Shown here: piece after piece, positions 44,456 through 56,639 of the stretch
Position numbering within the stretch: the stretch's first letter is position 1
Layout: every line of letters starts with the position of its first letter
NCBI GenBank assembly: GCA_016648135.1
Contig: JADDOH010010228.1
Location: 1 to 64,000 of the forward strand
DNA from: Agrypnia vestita
Taxonomy: Eukaryota; Arthropoda; Insecta; Trichoptera; Phryganeidae
Direction of reading: 5' to 3'
DNA: 64,000 nt
Position numbers and translations under genes: made by a program
The notes under the pieces: model-generated
Seen by the model: only the letters and a program-made list of their open reading frames with translations
What the model was told of the DNA's origin: nothing
Database searches by the model: none

Positions 44456-45230
44456 AATGTTGTATATTTGTGTAGGTTTTCCTAATGCTATTAATGAATT
44501 ATACTACGACAAATGTCAATTAAACATCAAATTCCAAAAACATTAAAAAAACGGTGGATTATGCATCAACCCAATAATTTAATTGCATATTATCATCACT
44601 TACGAAAGTGTTTTCATTAACAGCTAATAATTCTTGTCGTGTGTCGGATATGAATCGAATAAAATCGTTTTATTTTTATTATTCATACATATTATAACAC
44701 TTATAATGATAGAATCAATCCGAGGTTTCGGTACAGGGTGACCTGTATGCGTTGTACCAAATTGAAATAACAAGTCATCTTGTACCGCATCACAGCAGAG
44801 TGATGAAAGTGGATCTTTCTACCATCCCTCAGATCTGACTTCAAAATAATAAAAAATTTCTTCAAAAAAATTTTTTCAATTATGACCAGGAAACCTCGAA
44901 ATCTTGCTAAAAATAGTTTTAGTAAGATTTCGATAGTTTCTCAATATGCTGATAATTAGAATCAACTGTTTGATTTAAACTGCAGCAAAAACATTTTTTT
45001 CTTTTTTTTTAAATTTTTGTATTTTTCTATGTAGGTAGGTATCTACTTTTATTTCTGTGATATTTTTAATTATTTACTATGCGTGTTAACAAAGCGTTAG
45101 CAAAATGGAAACTAAAAAATGCAAAGGGTATACATTTTTATATAATATTATATTTTAACGAGGTTAAAAAAAATACCCACTCCTGTCACTTGTCACAACA
45201 CTATCGAAGAATCGAAAACGGTCTACGGTA
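44456..45230. other. Intergenic, no gene seen
   Basis: AT-rich; ends where the heat-shock-type promoter region begins. Confidence 0.45.
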
Positions 45231-45288
45231 TTCTACGGATTTCGGGAAGCATCTGAAACATTCGAGAAACATCTATAAGAATCTAGAA
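45231..45288 (+). promoter_or_regulatory. Phased heat shock elements upstream of a TATA box
   Basis: TTC cores start at 45231, 45241 and 45261; GAA cores start at 45246, 45266 and 45286. All fall in the same 5-bp register. Two complete inverted cores are present: TTCGGGAA (45241-45248) and TTCGAGAA (45261-45268), plus CTAGAAG at the end. The group lies 58-115 bp upstream of a TATA box, the expected place in heat-shock promoters. Confidence 0.7.
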
Positions 45289-45345
45289 GCCACGAGAATC
45301 GTCTCCTAAACACTAAGAAAATCCGAAGTACCCGCATCACTCTGA

Positions 45346-45352
45346 TATAAAT
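45346..45352 (+). promoter_or_regulatory. TATA box of the orphan heat-shock-type promoter
   Basis: TATAAAT at 45346, followed by a GC-rich start region (GGCCGCGCGCGAG) and a TTCAGCG initiator-like motif at 45384-45390. The start site is predicted between about 45376 and 45387. Confidence 0.65.
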
Positions 45353-45375
45353 ACAAGGCCAGGCCGCGCGCGAGT

Positions 45376-45913
45376 TATTGTTGTTCAGCGCGTTGACAGC
45401 GAAAACAAAAGCGAAGTCAGCCCCAGGCCGCGAGGCCAGGATGACCATTTGGAGCGATAACTCAGGCGAATATTCTAGCGAAGTTCCTATTTTAGTAGCG
45501 AAATAAACCGGAGCGAATAATACGTATTAAAATCGTTTGGATTGTTCTATTAAATGTTAAATAAAGTGTTAAGCGATAACAAAGTGTCTATTTACGAGTG
45601 ATAAATTACGAAATAGTGTAATTTAAAGAATAGCGTTAAGTTGAATAGTGTCAAGTGACTTTGTAAATAATTAATTCATCAGTAATTAATAAATCGCCAA
45701 TTAATTTCACGTGACAATACGTTGAAATTTGTATGTCAGAAGAAAACTGTTTAAAAAATACACACAAAGGTGAAAACTTGAGATTTTTTGTATACACCGT
45801 AGCAATACTGAAGCGTTTCTCGAAGGCAAATGTTATATTATTATAATTTGTAAAAATTTGTCAATATTGGTAGAATTAGTAATTCAACATAGGAACGCAC
45901 TTTTAGGATGAGC
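45376..45913 (+). ncRNA. Predicted transcribed leader or noncoding first exon
   Basis: From the predicted start the sequence is ATG-poor and contains the pentamer AGCGA seven times in about 200 bases, resembling the A-rich leaders of insect heat-shock genes. The first ATG (45441) opens a 21-codon frame ending at 45506 (MTIWSDNSGEYSSEVPILVA). A strong donor GTAAGT lies at 45914, just after GGATGAGC. No heat-shock protein coding sequence follows within the window. It may be a detached hsp promoter/leader, a first exon of a distant gene, or a noncoding heat-shock transcript. Confidence 0.4.
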
Positions 45914-46740
45914 GTAAGTCATATAAAATTGCTCCTAAAATTTTCGTAAAATAAAAATATTATATATATAAAAATATTATATATATAAAATAAAAATGAA
46001 AATAAAATAATAGTGGCGCACATTAACAGCAAAATTTCTCAGCAGGCAGCTACTAAGCCCTATTAAGTCCAATTAGCTTCCGTACTATTATTATCACGAC
46101 TAAGATATTCTATCCTAATTATTTTTCAATTTCTGGACTCTGTTGCCAATTTATATATTATTTAATATTTTTCTGTGCATGTAATGATATTTTAATTAGA
46201 ATTAATAAATATATTCTCCACGACATATTATTACTGGTTACCCTGTGCCTTTAGCTGCTGAATATGGTTATATTGTGTATCCTGTACATATGATTTTTTC
46301 TGCTTCGTTTAGAAGCTTTTTTCAATTAAGAAACCAGTTTTCAAATCTGATATTGGAGGATAAATTATTTCACCTAATTCCTAAGCAAACGTGGCAAATC
46401 GTTTTAATAATGTTTCCTGTTTACTTTAGAAAAAAACACATATTTTAGGCGAAGAGACTAAACAATCTATAAATTGTTAAAAATACACGTAAGAATTTTT
46501 TGAAATATTTTTCAAAATATTAATTTTATTCGTTTATGATTATCATAGTTCTGGGAGGCAATTTTTACGCATTTCTATCGCTTTAATATTTATGATTCTA
46601 ATATCTAGAAGTTTCCGACTAGTCAAGCTATTCATTTATACTCCTCAGCCACCCCGTTGATAAAAAGATATATATAATTTGTGTAATGTTGTAGCATCTA
46701 ACGTACATATAGAAGTATATGTATATTGCTTGAACAATGT
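45914..46740. other. Intergenic or intron of the predicted transcript
   Basis: AT-rich. Two copies of AAAAATATTATATATAT at about 45954-45986 form a direct repeat. No exon is recognised. Confidence 0.4.
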
Positions 46741-46798
46741 TCAATCCATCCATCCATCCATCCATCCAATCCATCCATCCATCCAATCCATTCATCCT
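46741..46798 (+). repeat. (CCAT)n microsatellite
   Basis: CCATCCATCCATCCATCCAA-type run with occasional CCAAT interruptions. It accounts for the His/Pro/Ser-rich short frames across it. Confidence 0.9.
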
Positions 46799-47924
46799 AC
46801 AATCCGAAGAGCGCTACGTCTCACCGTGTTCTTTGGTTCACTTTGTTCCTTATCTAAAGTATTGCACGGTCACATACACACACACAAAGATCCTCACAGA
46901 TCAACACAATCAGCAGTAAAAGATCGATTGTCAAACAGTATTAGTGTCAAAGTCATAGAAACAAGATTTTAGTAGAGCGTGGACTATGGCAAGGTGTAGG
47001 AAAGGGTTAATGTGCTCAATAACATCTCGTCCTATTCTTAATGATCGAACATATATAATTACAGTCAACTCTGGATTATCCGGGGTGATAGTCTCCTCCA
47101 TCCAGGAAAAAAGTTAAATTCAACATGATATATTATAAATTTTTCAAACAGACAAGGCTTCTTTTTATATGGTTAAGTAGGTATGTCCATAGGGCTTACG
47201 ACCAATCGCATGGCTGACTTAAGTGAAATATAATATGTCGTGGCAGAATATATTATTTTAAAAATATTCCCATGTAAATAATTAGCATTTGACAGCATAC
47301 CTGGTAACGTGTCAAGAAATAAACGCGTTTCCATAGCACGCAACCACAGGACATAACCGGTCATTTTTTAAAGAAGAAAATTAGTTCAAAAAAGTAACTT
47401 GTGACATAATGATCTCGGGTCATCGAGCTAGGCACGAAAAGTTTCCCACGCACCATACACACTGTAAGCTCGGAGAATATAATTCTAGCGCCAGTCCCAT
47501 CGGCTTTATCTAAGATCTATTTATTGGATTAAAGGTATTATAGTATGAATGTGATTATATGTATATATTGAGAATCATTGCCACCGTAAATCCCGCATCA
47601 CCTGTACGCTAGCTAATTTATGACCCCGGACGTTTAAAAAGCACGTGATAAGTTATTTTTAATTAAAACAAAATAAAGTACACGATGGAAAATAATAATG
47701 TCTGCATCGTTTTATTTATCATGTGCCTATATCTAATAAATGTGAACTTTATCTACTATACATTTACATAGTAATACAAGATTTATTGCATGTCGCTACG
47801 CTATCATAAAATTAGAATCTCATCATTTTTACAACATATGTGTGATATCTCTACCCCAAATATTTTGCATTTATAGATCATATATTGTACTATCTACGTA
47901 GTCTATTTTTAGTAAATGTATTGT
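46799..47924. other. Intergenic, no gene seen
   Basis: No supported gene; short open frames only. Confidence 0.45.
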
Positions 47925-48405
47925 CTAACGGTAGGCCCTTAACAAGCTGGAACAACAATGGGAATGACGAAGTGCAGACATTGCTCATGCAGGATCGTCG
48001 TATCACAGACCAAGAACTTGTGAACGAGGTACAAATAAGTATTGGATCGGTGCGTATAATTTTGACCTAGAATATAGACTTGAAGATAATGTCCGCCAAA
48101 TTCTTGCCGAAGCTGCTTACGATGAAGCAACTCCACCACGATAATGCACCCGCCCATTTTTCGCATCTGATTCAGGCTTGCTTGACCAAACACAGCACTC
48201 TCCTGGTTTGTAAGTCTCCCAAATCTGCCAACACTTCGTGTGATTTTTGGCTATTTCCGAAGTTAAAAATGGCCCGATTTGAATCAACAGAAGGCATTAT
48301 GCGGAACGCTATGGCCCAGCTGAACGTCATTACAAAAAATGTGTTTCAAAAATGCAACTATGGCGGAATCTCTGAGATAAGTGTATGCATTACCACTTGG
48401 TAATG
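47925..48405 (+). pseudogene. Mariner transposase remnant, internally deleted
   Basis: Reads MQDRRITDQELVNEVQISIG then SVRIILT, a stop, SAKFLPKLLTMKQ, then directly LHHDNAPAHFSHLIQACL and CDFWLFPKLK, ending VFQKC. The HHDNAPAH block carries the second catalytic Asp of the mariner DDE/D triad and CDFWLFP carries the third. The first Asp (normally in TGDESW) is missing because ~100 residues between MKQ and LHH are deleted. It is therefore catalytically dead. It is a different piece from the N-terminal remnant at 44140-44455 and not shown to be the same element. Confidence 0.85.
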
Positions 48406-51261
48406 TCTACTTTGACTACTGCTTTGGAGGTTTAGAGTACGCAAAGTGTGTATGAAAAAAATTATTTCTGCGGAACAAAGGTATGGTTTTTTCGAACTGT
48501 AGTAGGTGAAAAGTTTATAATTATATTTAAAATATCCTGGAATTATTGTAGGTCGTTAGGCATGCAAGTTTCATTGCCAACAAAATATAAGTAATATTTA
48601 ACAGGGACAGCATAATTTTCTGCCGTTACACCTAATTGCCCTTTACATTTCTTCGAAATCTAACTATCTACCAAACCATTTCAATTCACTCTTTCGTTTT
48701 GTCACTTTTGACTAGTCCACTTTCATTTCTGTACTGGGTTTATTTAATCATGTACATGGCATGCCAAAGCGCGGACGCCCTCTGTTTCTGTTGCTTTCAA
48801 CCCTCGCCTCATATAGGTCTGTCTACATAAATATTTAATATCCATAATACCATTAATTTACATTTTTTCTACAATGCTATCGATCTCTTCCTACTTCCAC
48901 CCTTCCGCGCGTCTATCATTATTGACGAGGTAATGTAAAAAGTATTTTTAAACTTTCCATTGCTATATTCTAACGCATACAAACACATAAAACACTTTTT
49001 TTTAAAGTTTGAGTGTGAATGCAGTACTAACTTCAATACGTATGCAATTTGATATTATATTAAAATATAACATAACTCCAGACGATGGTCTCAAACAGCG
49101 GCATTCTCCTGAGAATAATTGTTAATTAAATACCCACAGCATCAGTGCAATAAAACATTTTGTAATTCACAACTCGGTCAACAGACTGATTTTGAGATAA
49201 TCTGTAATTGTGTAATTAATGTGCGATTGTAACGATGATTGGTAATTGTTATTGAAATGTTTCTTCTTATTTAAGTGCTTGTCCGGTTATTGAATGTAGA
49301 CGATCATTATATTGCTGGCAGCAGCTCCAAATACTTCTACCTTGGATTTCTTGAATCATGGATTAATTCAGTTCTTCAGCCAAGATGTCCTTCGTCTTTC
49401 CAGACTCCTCTTCACTCGCAATTTTGCTTTGAATTATGAGATTCATAGTTTTTTAATTCTCTGGATAAGTTGTGATATAATAAAAATATAAGTTTTTCCG
49501 GATTTCAATTGTCTTTCAGGATTTCTTTTTTATCCGATCAGAATCATTTCAATGTCAATTGTAACGCTCGGTTCAGCTTATGTTTAAAAGCCATCTGTAG
49601 AATAACATGTCGAATATTTCAAGACGCTTTACCATTGCTTCAGTCAAGTGATTTAAAAGTAAAAGGCTTTTAAGTTAAAAGAAGTGAAAGAAGGAAATGA
49701 GTGGGAGGCAGTGAACTTATCATTAACGAAGTTCTTTTTATGTGAAGAGCTGTGCGTAATACTGAAAAAGGATAAATAAAGAAAACTTATTTTAAGTAAC
49801 TATTTTAGTGATTATTTTTAAATATTTATGTTTCTCTTATATACGAAGAAGATTACTCCTCACGAGTTTGGGTCTTCTAGTGGCTGAAGAGTCTAATCCT
49901 GGATCCACAAGTCCTGGAGCATTTTGAAGTTTTGGGAGCTACAATGCATAATTTCCTTCCTGTTAGACCTGCTTTCAGTAGCTAGTTTCCCTGTATAGCT
50001 TTTAGAGAATCCTTAAAACATTGTATTTTGATCCTAACATTTTCCCGGGGATATCTGAGAGTAGGTAAATAATCTCTTTCCGTAGTCCAGTTTTACATAT
50101 TCTGAATATGTGGCTACACAGCCACCGGAGGACCGGAAATCCTGAACGTGTGTGCGCAGTACTGTGTATGTATCGTACTAATATCTAGCTGGCAAATAGG
50201 TTACATAAAGATCATTTACAATAATTTTAGAGTTATAAGTACAATATACTCGTATACGCCTATAGATATCACAGGTAGGAAAACAATTTACTTAAATTAT
50301 ACTGACATCAAATATCCATCAACATCAATTTTATCATAAAGATTTTTTTCGTATTCCTACATATTTTTTAAATCATTCTGCGCTGAATTATAATTATTTT
50401 TTTTGTACTTTACTTAAAACGAGACAATTTTAAATCAATAAATCTTATGTGAAGCGGATATGAATCATTAATATACCAAAGTTAGATGATTGAAACACAT
50501 CAAGCATCACTCCAGGCATGTTATGGAATCTATTTAGTCTGGTTGACATTATTTTTTATACTAATTAAATTAACTTTCTAATAAGGATTAAAGAAATCGA
50601 TCATTTTTAAACATTCATATTAGACATACGTCATATATGTATGTAAATCCATTACACAGTACATCACAGGGGCGTTCACATGACGTGACATTTGTGACGG
50701 TTTTAGAAGTGAATTTTAGCGTAGATCATGCAATCATCAGCTCCATACTTTATTTAATCTGATAAACATCTTAAGGTTTAATAAAACAGGAAGACTTTGG
50801 TGATTCGATGACTGAACACCAACAGAGCATCAACATGAAAACACGGAAAGGTCTAACCAAATGTGGAGGAATGTCTTCAAAGAGAAGAAACTGCGTATAA
50901 TAGGGGTCTATGGGAGAAAATTGAGGAGAACAAGACCCTGAGGAGGTTGTAGTGCTGCCGATTTCTATTCTGATACATAAATGTGTTTCTGGACTTCTTT
51001 CATACGTCAAGGGGTTACGCTATCAAGGAAAAGTGAAATTTAGGTATAAAGCACTATCACTTATTTAGGTATCAATTAAACTATTATTAATGTGGAAAAA
51101 TTTTATAAAAATGGCCACGATATCCTTAACTTAAGATATTTCATTTCTTAATAATAACACGACCTTCTTTTCTTCGTGTTTCAGACAAACGTTTGCTAAG
51201 GAATGTTGCATTTCAGGCGGAGGAACTCCACGAAAAGAAACAAAACGGCCAATGTTTTTTT
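48406..51261. other. Intergenic, no gene confirmed
   Basis: AT-rich to moderate composition. Short open frames at 48636-48830, 50148-50339 and 50771-51010 (antisense) show no family features. No repeat family of this window recurs here. Confidence 0.4.
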
Positions 51262-51600
51262 TTACTCCCTTTCTTTTAACTCGTAGCGACTGCTTGCTTG
51301 CTTGTCTGTCGAAAAAACTTTGAATCAATTTTTAACCCTATTCCCGTGATCCAATCGAGATGAAACTTTGCAAACAGACTCGTGGGGATGATAAAAATGA
51401 TCTAACAAATTTTCGTTTAAAAAAAATTACTAATTATAGTTTGATTGTTTTTGGATTTTTCGAAAAATTTTATTACTCGCTTTCGTAGCGTCGCCCGACT
51501 TGAGCTTGAGTCCAACGCATAGGTTAAGCGCCAAACCAGTTTCCACTAGAAAATGAGAAAGGGAGTATAATACAAACTTGGTTTTTATTAGTTAGTTAAT
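51262..51600 (+). repeat. Dispersed fold-back repeat, copy 5
   Basis: Most complete copy: TTTACTCCCTTTCTTTTAAC ... CGTGATCCAATCGAGATGAA ... AGACTCGTGGGGATGATAAA ... AAAATGAGAAAGGGAGTA ... AACTTGGTTTTTATTAGTTA. The inverted TACTCCCTTTCT / AGAAAGGGAGTA ends are clear. Confidence 0.8.
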
Positions 51601-51749
51601 TAAAAATGTTCAATTATACAATAGTTTAATATACGCTTTAATAAATTTCAATAAAAAACGTTTAATAATTAATCATCTCTTTGTGAAAATCACTAAATTT
51701 CAGGGTGGTGAAAACCCTTAAACATCTGACATTATCTTTCTTGATTAAT

Positions 51750-51955
51750 TATCATCATCATTATAATCAAAATCAGCTTGTCTTTCCTCTGCTGGATATA
51801 GGTTTCCCCTAAATATCTGCTCGTTATATACATCTGTTGTCCGCGACGCTGTCGAGCTTAAGAACAGCCAACACTTTATTATCCGTGCGAGGACTCTGCT
51901 CTGCGACCTCCTTCCCCAGTGTCTATCATTTCTCGATTCAACAACAATCATCTTT
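51750..51955 (-). mobile_element. Probable LINE 3'-end scrap
   Basis: Plus strand starts ATCATCATCATTATAATC and contains CTCTGCTGGATATAGGTTTC, the same kind of end as the RTE copy ending at 37610 (CCACTGCTGGATATAGGCC). The remaining coding part on the minus strand is unclear. Confidence 0.5.
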
Positions 51956-52950
51956 TCACAACGTAATAACTTTATTTTTCAACATGCCCAGATGTTGAAT
52001 AAACGAGTATGAAAAATGTTAAGTTCATTTAAGCTACTCCATAAATGATATTATTTATCAATTGTCAAAACCAGTCTTGGAGACACTTCTCCAGTCTATG
52101 AAACGAGAAATTTTTCATGTTATTTGTTTTTTTTTTTTTGGTGCCAGAAATTTTTGGAATAATTGACAAAAACGTGTTCTGATTTTGAGGCTTAATGGTA
52201 ATATAAATGGTTTGACCACATCCGGGAAAAACTGAGTGGTCTGTCGGTCTGAGTTTACCTGCAGTATATAACAAAAAGACGATTTTATTTATTTTTCCGA
52301 CAAATTATTTTACAATAAGAGACATACAACATAATAAAATGTAAGAGTTCACTGTTCATGTGAAAAACATATTTAATAGTATGTTGCTGATTATTCAATA
52401 GGGTTAAAAACATTAACTATGTTATGAGATGATAAATATGAGATGTAACGAGATTAATTAATTTAATTATGATTTTTTATTATACTACTAAAGATTTGAG
52501 AATATCAAAATCTCTCATCGATGGGTGAGGTTTTAAACTTATTTTGTTTAACACTTCATCTGTCGATGAGGTATTCTAATACTTTCTATAAAGTTTATAT
52601 CAAAATATAAAATTACAATAAAACACACGTAGAGATATCATAGTTTATGTTTTTACCAATAAAATCACCATGAATATTTTTTTACTTAACTCCAAATTCA
52701 TCAATTATATGAATATGTATATACTATATACCTAGCGACTGGAGACAAACGTCGCAGGAGGCCAAGACTCAATTTTTGGTCTATCTATATATCCCCGAGA
52801 TAGATGGATTTGTTCAAAAGTATATTTTACACACATAATATAAAAATTCCACACAATTTTTTATTCAATAATCACACGTTAATTCTCTGTAGGAAAAAGG
52901 CGAAAAATTAGACTTCGTGACCCTCTACAAAAAAATCAACAACAAAAAAT
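51956..52950. other. Intergenic, no gene seen
   Basis: AT-rich. GGAGACAAACGTCGCAGGAG then GCCAAGACTCAATTTTTGG at about 52740-52780 may be another LINE 3' scrap. Nothing firmer. Confidence 0.4.
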
Positions 52951-53760
52951 CATGACTGTCGGCCAGCTTGCCATTATTCAAACTCTGTGCAAATTCTTTA
53001 AAATCAAAATTATTATTAAACGAACCCAGCAAATGCACCATACTAGAATGTCCACTTCTTTAATGTATCAGCCAATAAATGCCAGGACGGTGTTTGGACA
53101 AAGAAGTTTGTTCTTCAATGCTCTTTCCGAAAATATTAAGATTGCAAACACTCTCACTTTTTAAAAAAATGGTTAAGGGTGTTATGCAGACTGATGGAAG
53201 CGATATCCAAATGTCTTTGGTGTCCATTCTGTCATAGTCAGTGTGGACACCCTACTCTTAACTTTTTACACAACACTATTCGAGAAGACATTATTGTCAC
53301 CTGCTTTTGCACAAATACCCAACTGCCGAAAACAGGTCATAATATATTGCTCATTAAACTTCATTTCTTATCACTATTTAATATACACAAACATTCATAT
53401 AATTTTCTTATATAGGTATATACCTAAATAAACTTTTAACTGTGCTATTATGTATATATTTTGTTACTATCCATGCAAATGATTTTTTATATATATTACT
53501 TTACTTTACTTTCTTTATTGCTTTTGTATTATACTATATATACTGTTCTTATTATCCACATTTTATATTTATATACTCAATTAATTAATTAATAAATCTT
53601 ATAGTTATATAGTATTTTGTTGTATATCTTTATTTTTTGTTCTCACTATATTGTTCAGCTGCTCATCTCGGCACAGGTTCTTCCTAGTGAGATGAGCGGC
53701 TCCATCTCCTATGTCATGTAACAAGATGAAGATAAATAAAAAAAAAAATAATAAAAAAAC
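52951..53760 (+). mobile_element. CR1/Jockey-group LINE 3' region (decayed)
   Basis: A plus frame at 52952-53164 ends with INARTVFGQRSLFFNALSEN, similar to the conserved C-terminal block of the LINE at the window end (TYNTTFGQRSYIYFATKLYN). After ~490 bases of degenerate sequence comes the 3' hairpin (53658-53700) and then an AT-rich tail (AGATAAATAAAAAAAAAAAT). The layout is that of an old, partly rearranged LINE copy. Confidence 0.55.
53658..53700 (+). other. LINE 3'-end hairpin with conserved loop, copy 2
   Basis: GCTGCTCATCTC (53658-53669) pairs with GAGATGAGCGGC (53689-53700), 12 pairs with one G-T. The 19-nt loop contains ACAGG, five bases, CCTAGT. See copies at 8702 and 63855. Confidence 0.75.
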
Positions 53761-54751
53761 TAGACACCTCCTCAATACATAAATATACATAAAGATCCCT
53801 GTACGATCACTGAGATCTCCAAGGTTATTTCATACTGAGTTCTATAATTCTATAATTCTCTTCTCTACCTAGAATGATCAATCACTATAACGAGAAATCA
53901 TCAAGAAATCAATCAGAATGCAATCTAGACGTATTCTTCATGACATAGAGCAGTTCGAAAGTGAAATATTGATGCAACAAACTAGTTGACGATCACTTGA
54001 GCGAGGGTGTAAAAACATGAATATCTCTATTTTTGTTAATTAGACATTACTATTAATTCTAACTTTTTGTTGGTCCCGTAAAATTTGTTTCCACACAATG
54101 TATGAATAAGAAACATTGATATTTCGAAATATATTGTTTAAAGCGCCGTAGTACATAATTTATATCTTTGCTGTCTTGGGAGCCAATTTGATGTAAAACT
54201 TTCGAATCTTTTTTCCAAAATTACAGCTAAACGTGCTTTCAATCAATTTTATTATATAAGATTCATTCACTCATAAAGCATTTGTTTAAAAAATGTTTTC
54301 AAAATACTTTCAATCACAAAAAAATAATTCGAAGCTCTATTTAAGATTTCTTGCAGTAGAGTTATTTTTGGTACACTTAAACTCTTAATATTTTCACATG
54401 AAGACCATGCATTTTTTTTACAAATTGTATAAATAAAGTTCAAAGAGAAAATGGTGCGTTTCAGATATAAATATTTTTGGACATCAAAAAGATAAAAATT
54501 CAGTAAAAACATACCACAAATTTTACAATACAAATAAACTAAGATAATTTTATTGTCAGTTGTATAAAAATATTCAAAAACTATACCTTATACTTAAATA
54601 CTTGAATTAATAAAATCGTATACTCTGTCAAAAGATTATTTTATTTACTCACTCGTCGATTGAACATCAACCAGTGATTATACAAATTAATTTATACAAA
54701 TTATCCTAAAATATTTTTGATGTTCATCTTTGTGGTTGGACATAAGTATAA
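53761..54751. other. Intergenic, no gene seen
   Basis: AT-rich; a Phe/Tyr-rich antisense frame at 54267-54533 is unconvincing. Confidence 0.45.
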
Positions 54752-54962
54752 TTTTTTAATTAAATAACTTTGTAAAAACCACTTAAATAATAACTACGTC
54801 TACCGGTTTCGATAGCACCGTATCTTCATCATGACTGACATACAACAGCCTTAAGTTGAGTCAGAGTTGTACATCAGTCCTGATGAAGATACGGTGATAT
54901 CGAAACCGTTAGACGTAGAGTCATTATTTAAGTGGTTTATACAAGGTTATTTAATTAAAAAT
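54752..54962. mobile_element. MITE with ~80-bp terminal inverted repeats
   Basis: The left arm (about 54752-54831) and right arm (about 54881-54962) are inverted copies at roughly 90% identity by eye. Shared blocks: TTTTTAATTAAATAAC, CCACTTAAATAAT, ACGTCTA, CGGTTTCGAT and CACCGTATCTTCATCA. The ~50-nt centre is unrelated. Confidence 0.85.
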
Positions 54963-55183
54963 TTATATCCTAAAATACCTCGTAAACTCTGCCTAAGTGG
55001 TAGTAAAGTGAAAATAACCGTAAGTATAGGTTGAAAGTGAAAATACAACTATGTATCAGTTAATGCATACCTTTTTTTATACGTTTGAACTCATGGGATA
55101 CTTTTTAAATTGTGTTACTTCCTGTAGTTCTAGGTAGAGTAAAGAATGAACAAATGAGGAAAGAATGTTAAGCAGAACTTAGT

Positions 55184-55483
55184 ACAGAGAATAGAATTAA
55201 AAAATGGTCGCTCAGATGGTTTGGACATTTTGAGCAAATGAACGAAGAAATAATTGTAAGAAAAATGTATCACGCAAGTTTTAACGATACCATAACCAGA
55301 GAGGGCGACCACGGAAAACGAGGCACGACTAGATTAATTAGATACTGGAAGATGGTCCTGTTAGGGGCCTCAACAATACCCGAGCTTGCATAAAGATGGA
55401 TAAATGTAGGTGAAGCAAGAGTCAGAACAGAAGAGTTTGGCGCTCCGTCTTCTCTGCCTGCTACCGTGAGGGAAACAGCGTGA
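55184..55483 (+). mobile_element. LINE ORF2 C-terminal fragment
   Basis: A plus frame reads ENRIKKWSLRWFGHFEQMN, then EEIIVRKMYHASF, a REGDHGKRGTTRL stretch (expected RGRPRKTxxD), and VGEARVRTEE. One stop interrupts it at 55391. The WxxRWFGHxxRM block is diagnostic of the C-terminus of several insect LINE families. No target duplication was identified. Confidence 0.65.
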
Positions 55484-55662
55484 TGGTGGTAATTCTAGGG
55501 AAATATTTTAATTGTTCCAATCTGCATACTTACTTTTTAATCAAAATACATACTCAAACATCAAAAACACATTTTTTGTACAGAAGATTTGCGTTAGGTA
55601 TTAAGCCATCCATAAAACTACAATACGTATACCTACCTACGTACCTATAAGCATAGTTGGAA
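55484..55662. other. Intergenic spacer
   Basis: Short AT-rich stretch between a LINE fragment and a GC-rich island; nothing recognised. Confidence 0.5.
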
Positions 55663-55840
55663 GGAAAAAAGTGATTGCGAAGGCTGGGTTGCCGGCTGCA
55701 CCCTGGCGCCAGGTCGGGCCGGAAGTGTGGTGGAGTGTGGGGGAGGAGCTGCTGCGGGTGCTGGTGCTGGTCGAGGCGGCCTTCGCGGTAGAAACACCTC
55801 CCATGGCACTGTGTCCGTTTGCCCCCGGAAATATAAATTA
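55663..55840. other. GC-rich island, possibly coding-derived
   Basis: About 170 bases of GC-rich sequence with sharp borders in AT-rich DNA. It is open on both strands: plus GLPAAPWRQVGPEVWWSVGE; minus GGVSTAKAASTSTSTRSSSS. No splice sites or family match. It could be a retroposed exon fragment or a repeat. Confidence 0.45.
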
Positions 55841-56639
55841 TTTGAATAATATTAAATGTATTATCTTTTTTGAACTCACGTTTTTCTTGTAAACAAATAT
55901 CTTTACATCGAGAAAACCAAATGGATTTTTTAAAATATGTTTTATATAAATATCATTTCCGTGTCTACGGGCTCGAGATTTTATTTGAGATACGCTCCTA
56001 TGAGGTTCTGTGGAGACGAATCTCGACATTCGTAGTCCTGGTGTATGCGCTACGACTTGGAGATTCGTCATGTTGCGCCTCATTTGACGCTTGTTATTAC
56101 CTGGTATTTCTCTATATGTTTCACGATATACAATATTTTTTATAAAGGGTTTTAAATGGTTTACAGTTTTGTTTTTCCTTCACATCCAAATAGATTACAT
56201 TGCCGTAACCCTGTTAATCCAGCTTATTTTCAAAATCCAATTTCACATTTCAAATGCTTCACGTCGCTTCAGCATTGTTTCAAGAAGTATCCATGATTCC
56301 ATTGTGTATAAAAGTAGAAGGAAAATATATAGCTGTGTATCTTTCTCATTCGCGAATTTTTATTTGGCTTTACAAAACTAGATTTTTTTGTTTACTCTTT
56401 TTAGTTTTATTATTCCTATGTATAGGCCGCCATCATCCGTTTATTTTGTTTGCTAATGATTATGTATTTTGTTTTGTTTTGTTAGTTGTCTGTAAGTCTA
56501 AAATGTCATAATAATGGAAATGTCAGAACTAATGCATTAGCAAACTCTGTAATTCCCAGATTACACTCATTAGGGAATGAGCATGCAGAGGCGGCTGACA
56601 TTTTTGCTGATAGTATAACTGTTTATAGGACAAAGCTGA
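55841..56639. other. Intergenic, overlapping open frames only
   Basis: Overlapping Phe/Tyr-rich frames on the plus strand (55870-56511) are translations of T-rich DNA. A stretch ending about 56630 (HSLGNEHAEAADIFADS) faintly resembles a LINE RNase H C-terminus and directly precedes a LINE-like 3' end, so it may be an old LINE. Confidence 0.4.

Noticed and set aside
45441..45506. 21-codon ORF as an independent gene
   Set aside because: Too short to support alone; treated as an upstream frame in the predicted leader.
46679..46972. His/Pro/Ser-repeat frames
   Set aside because: They are translations of the (CCAT)n microsatellite.
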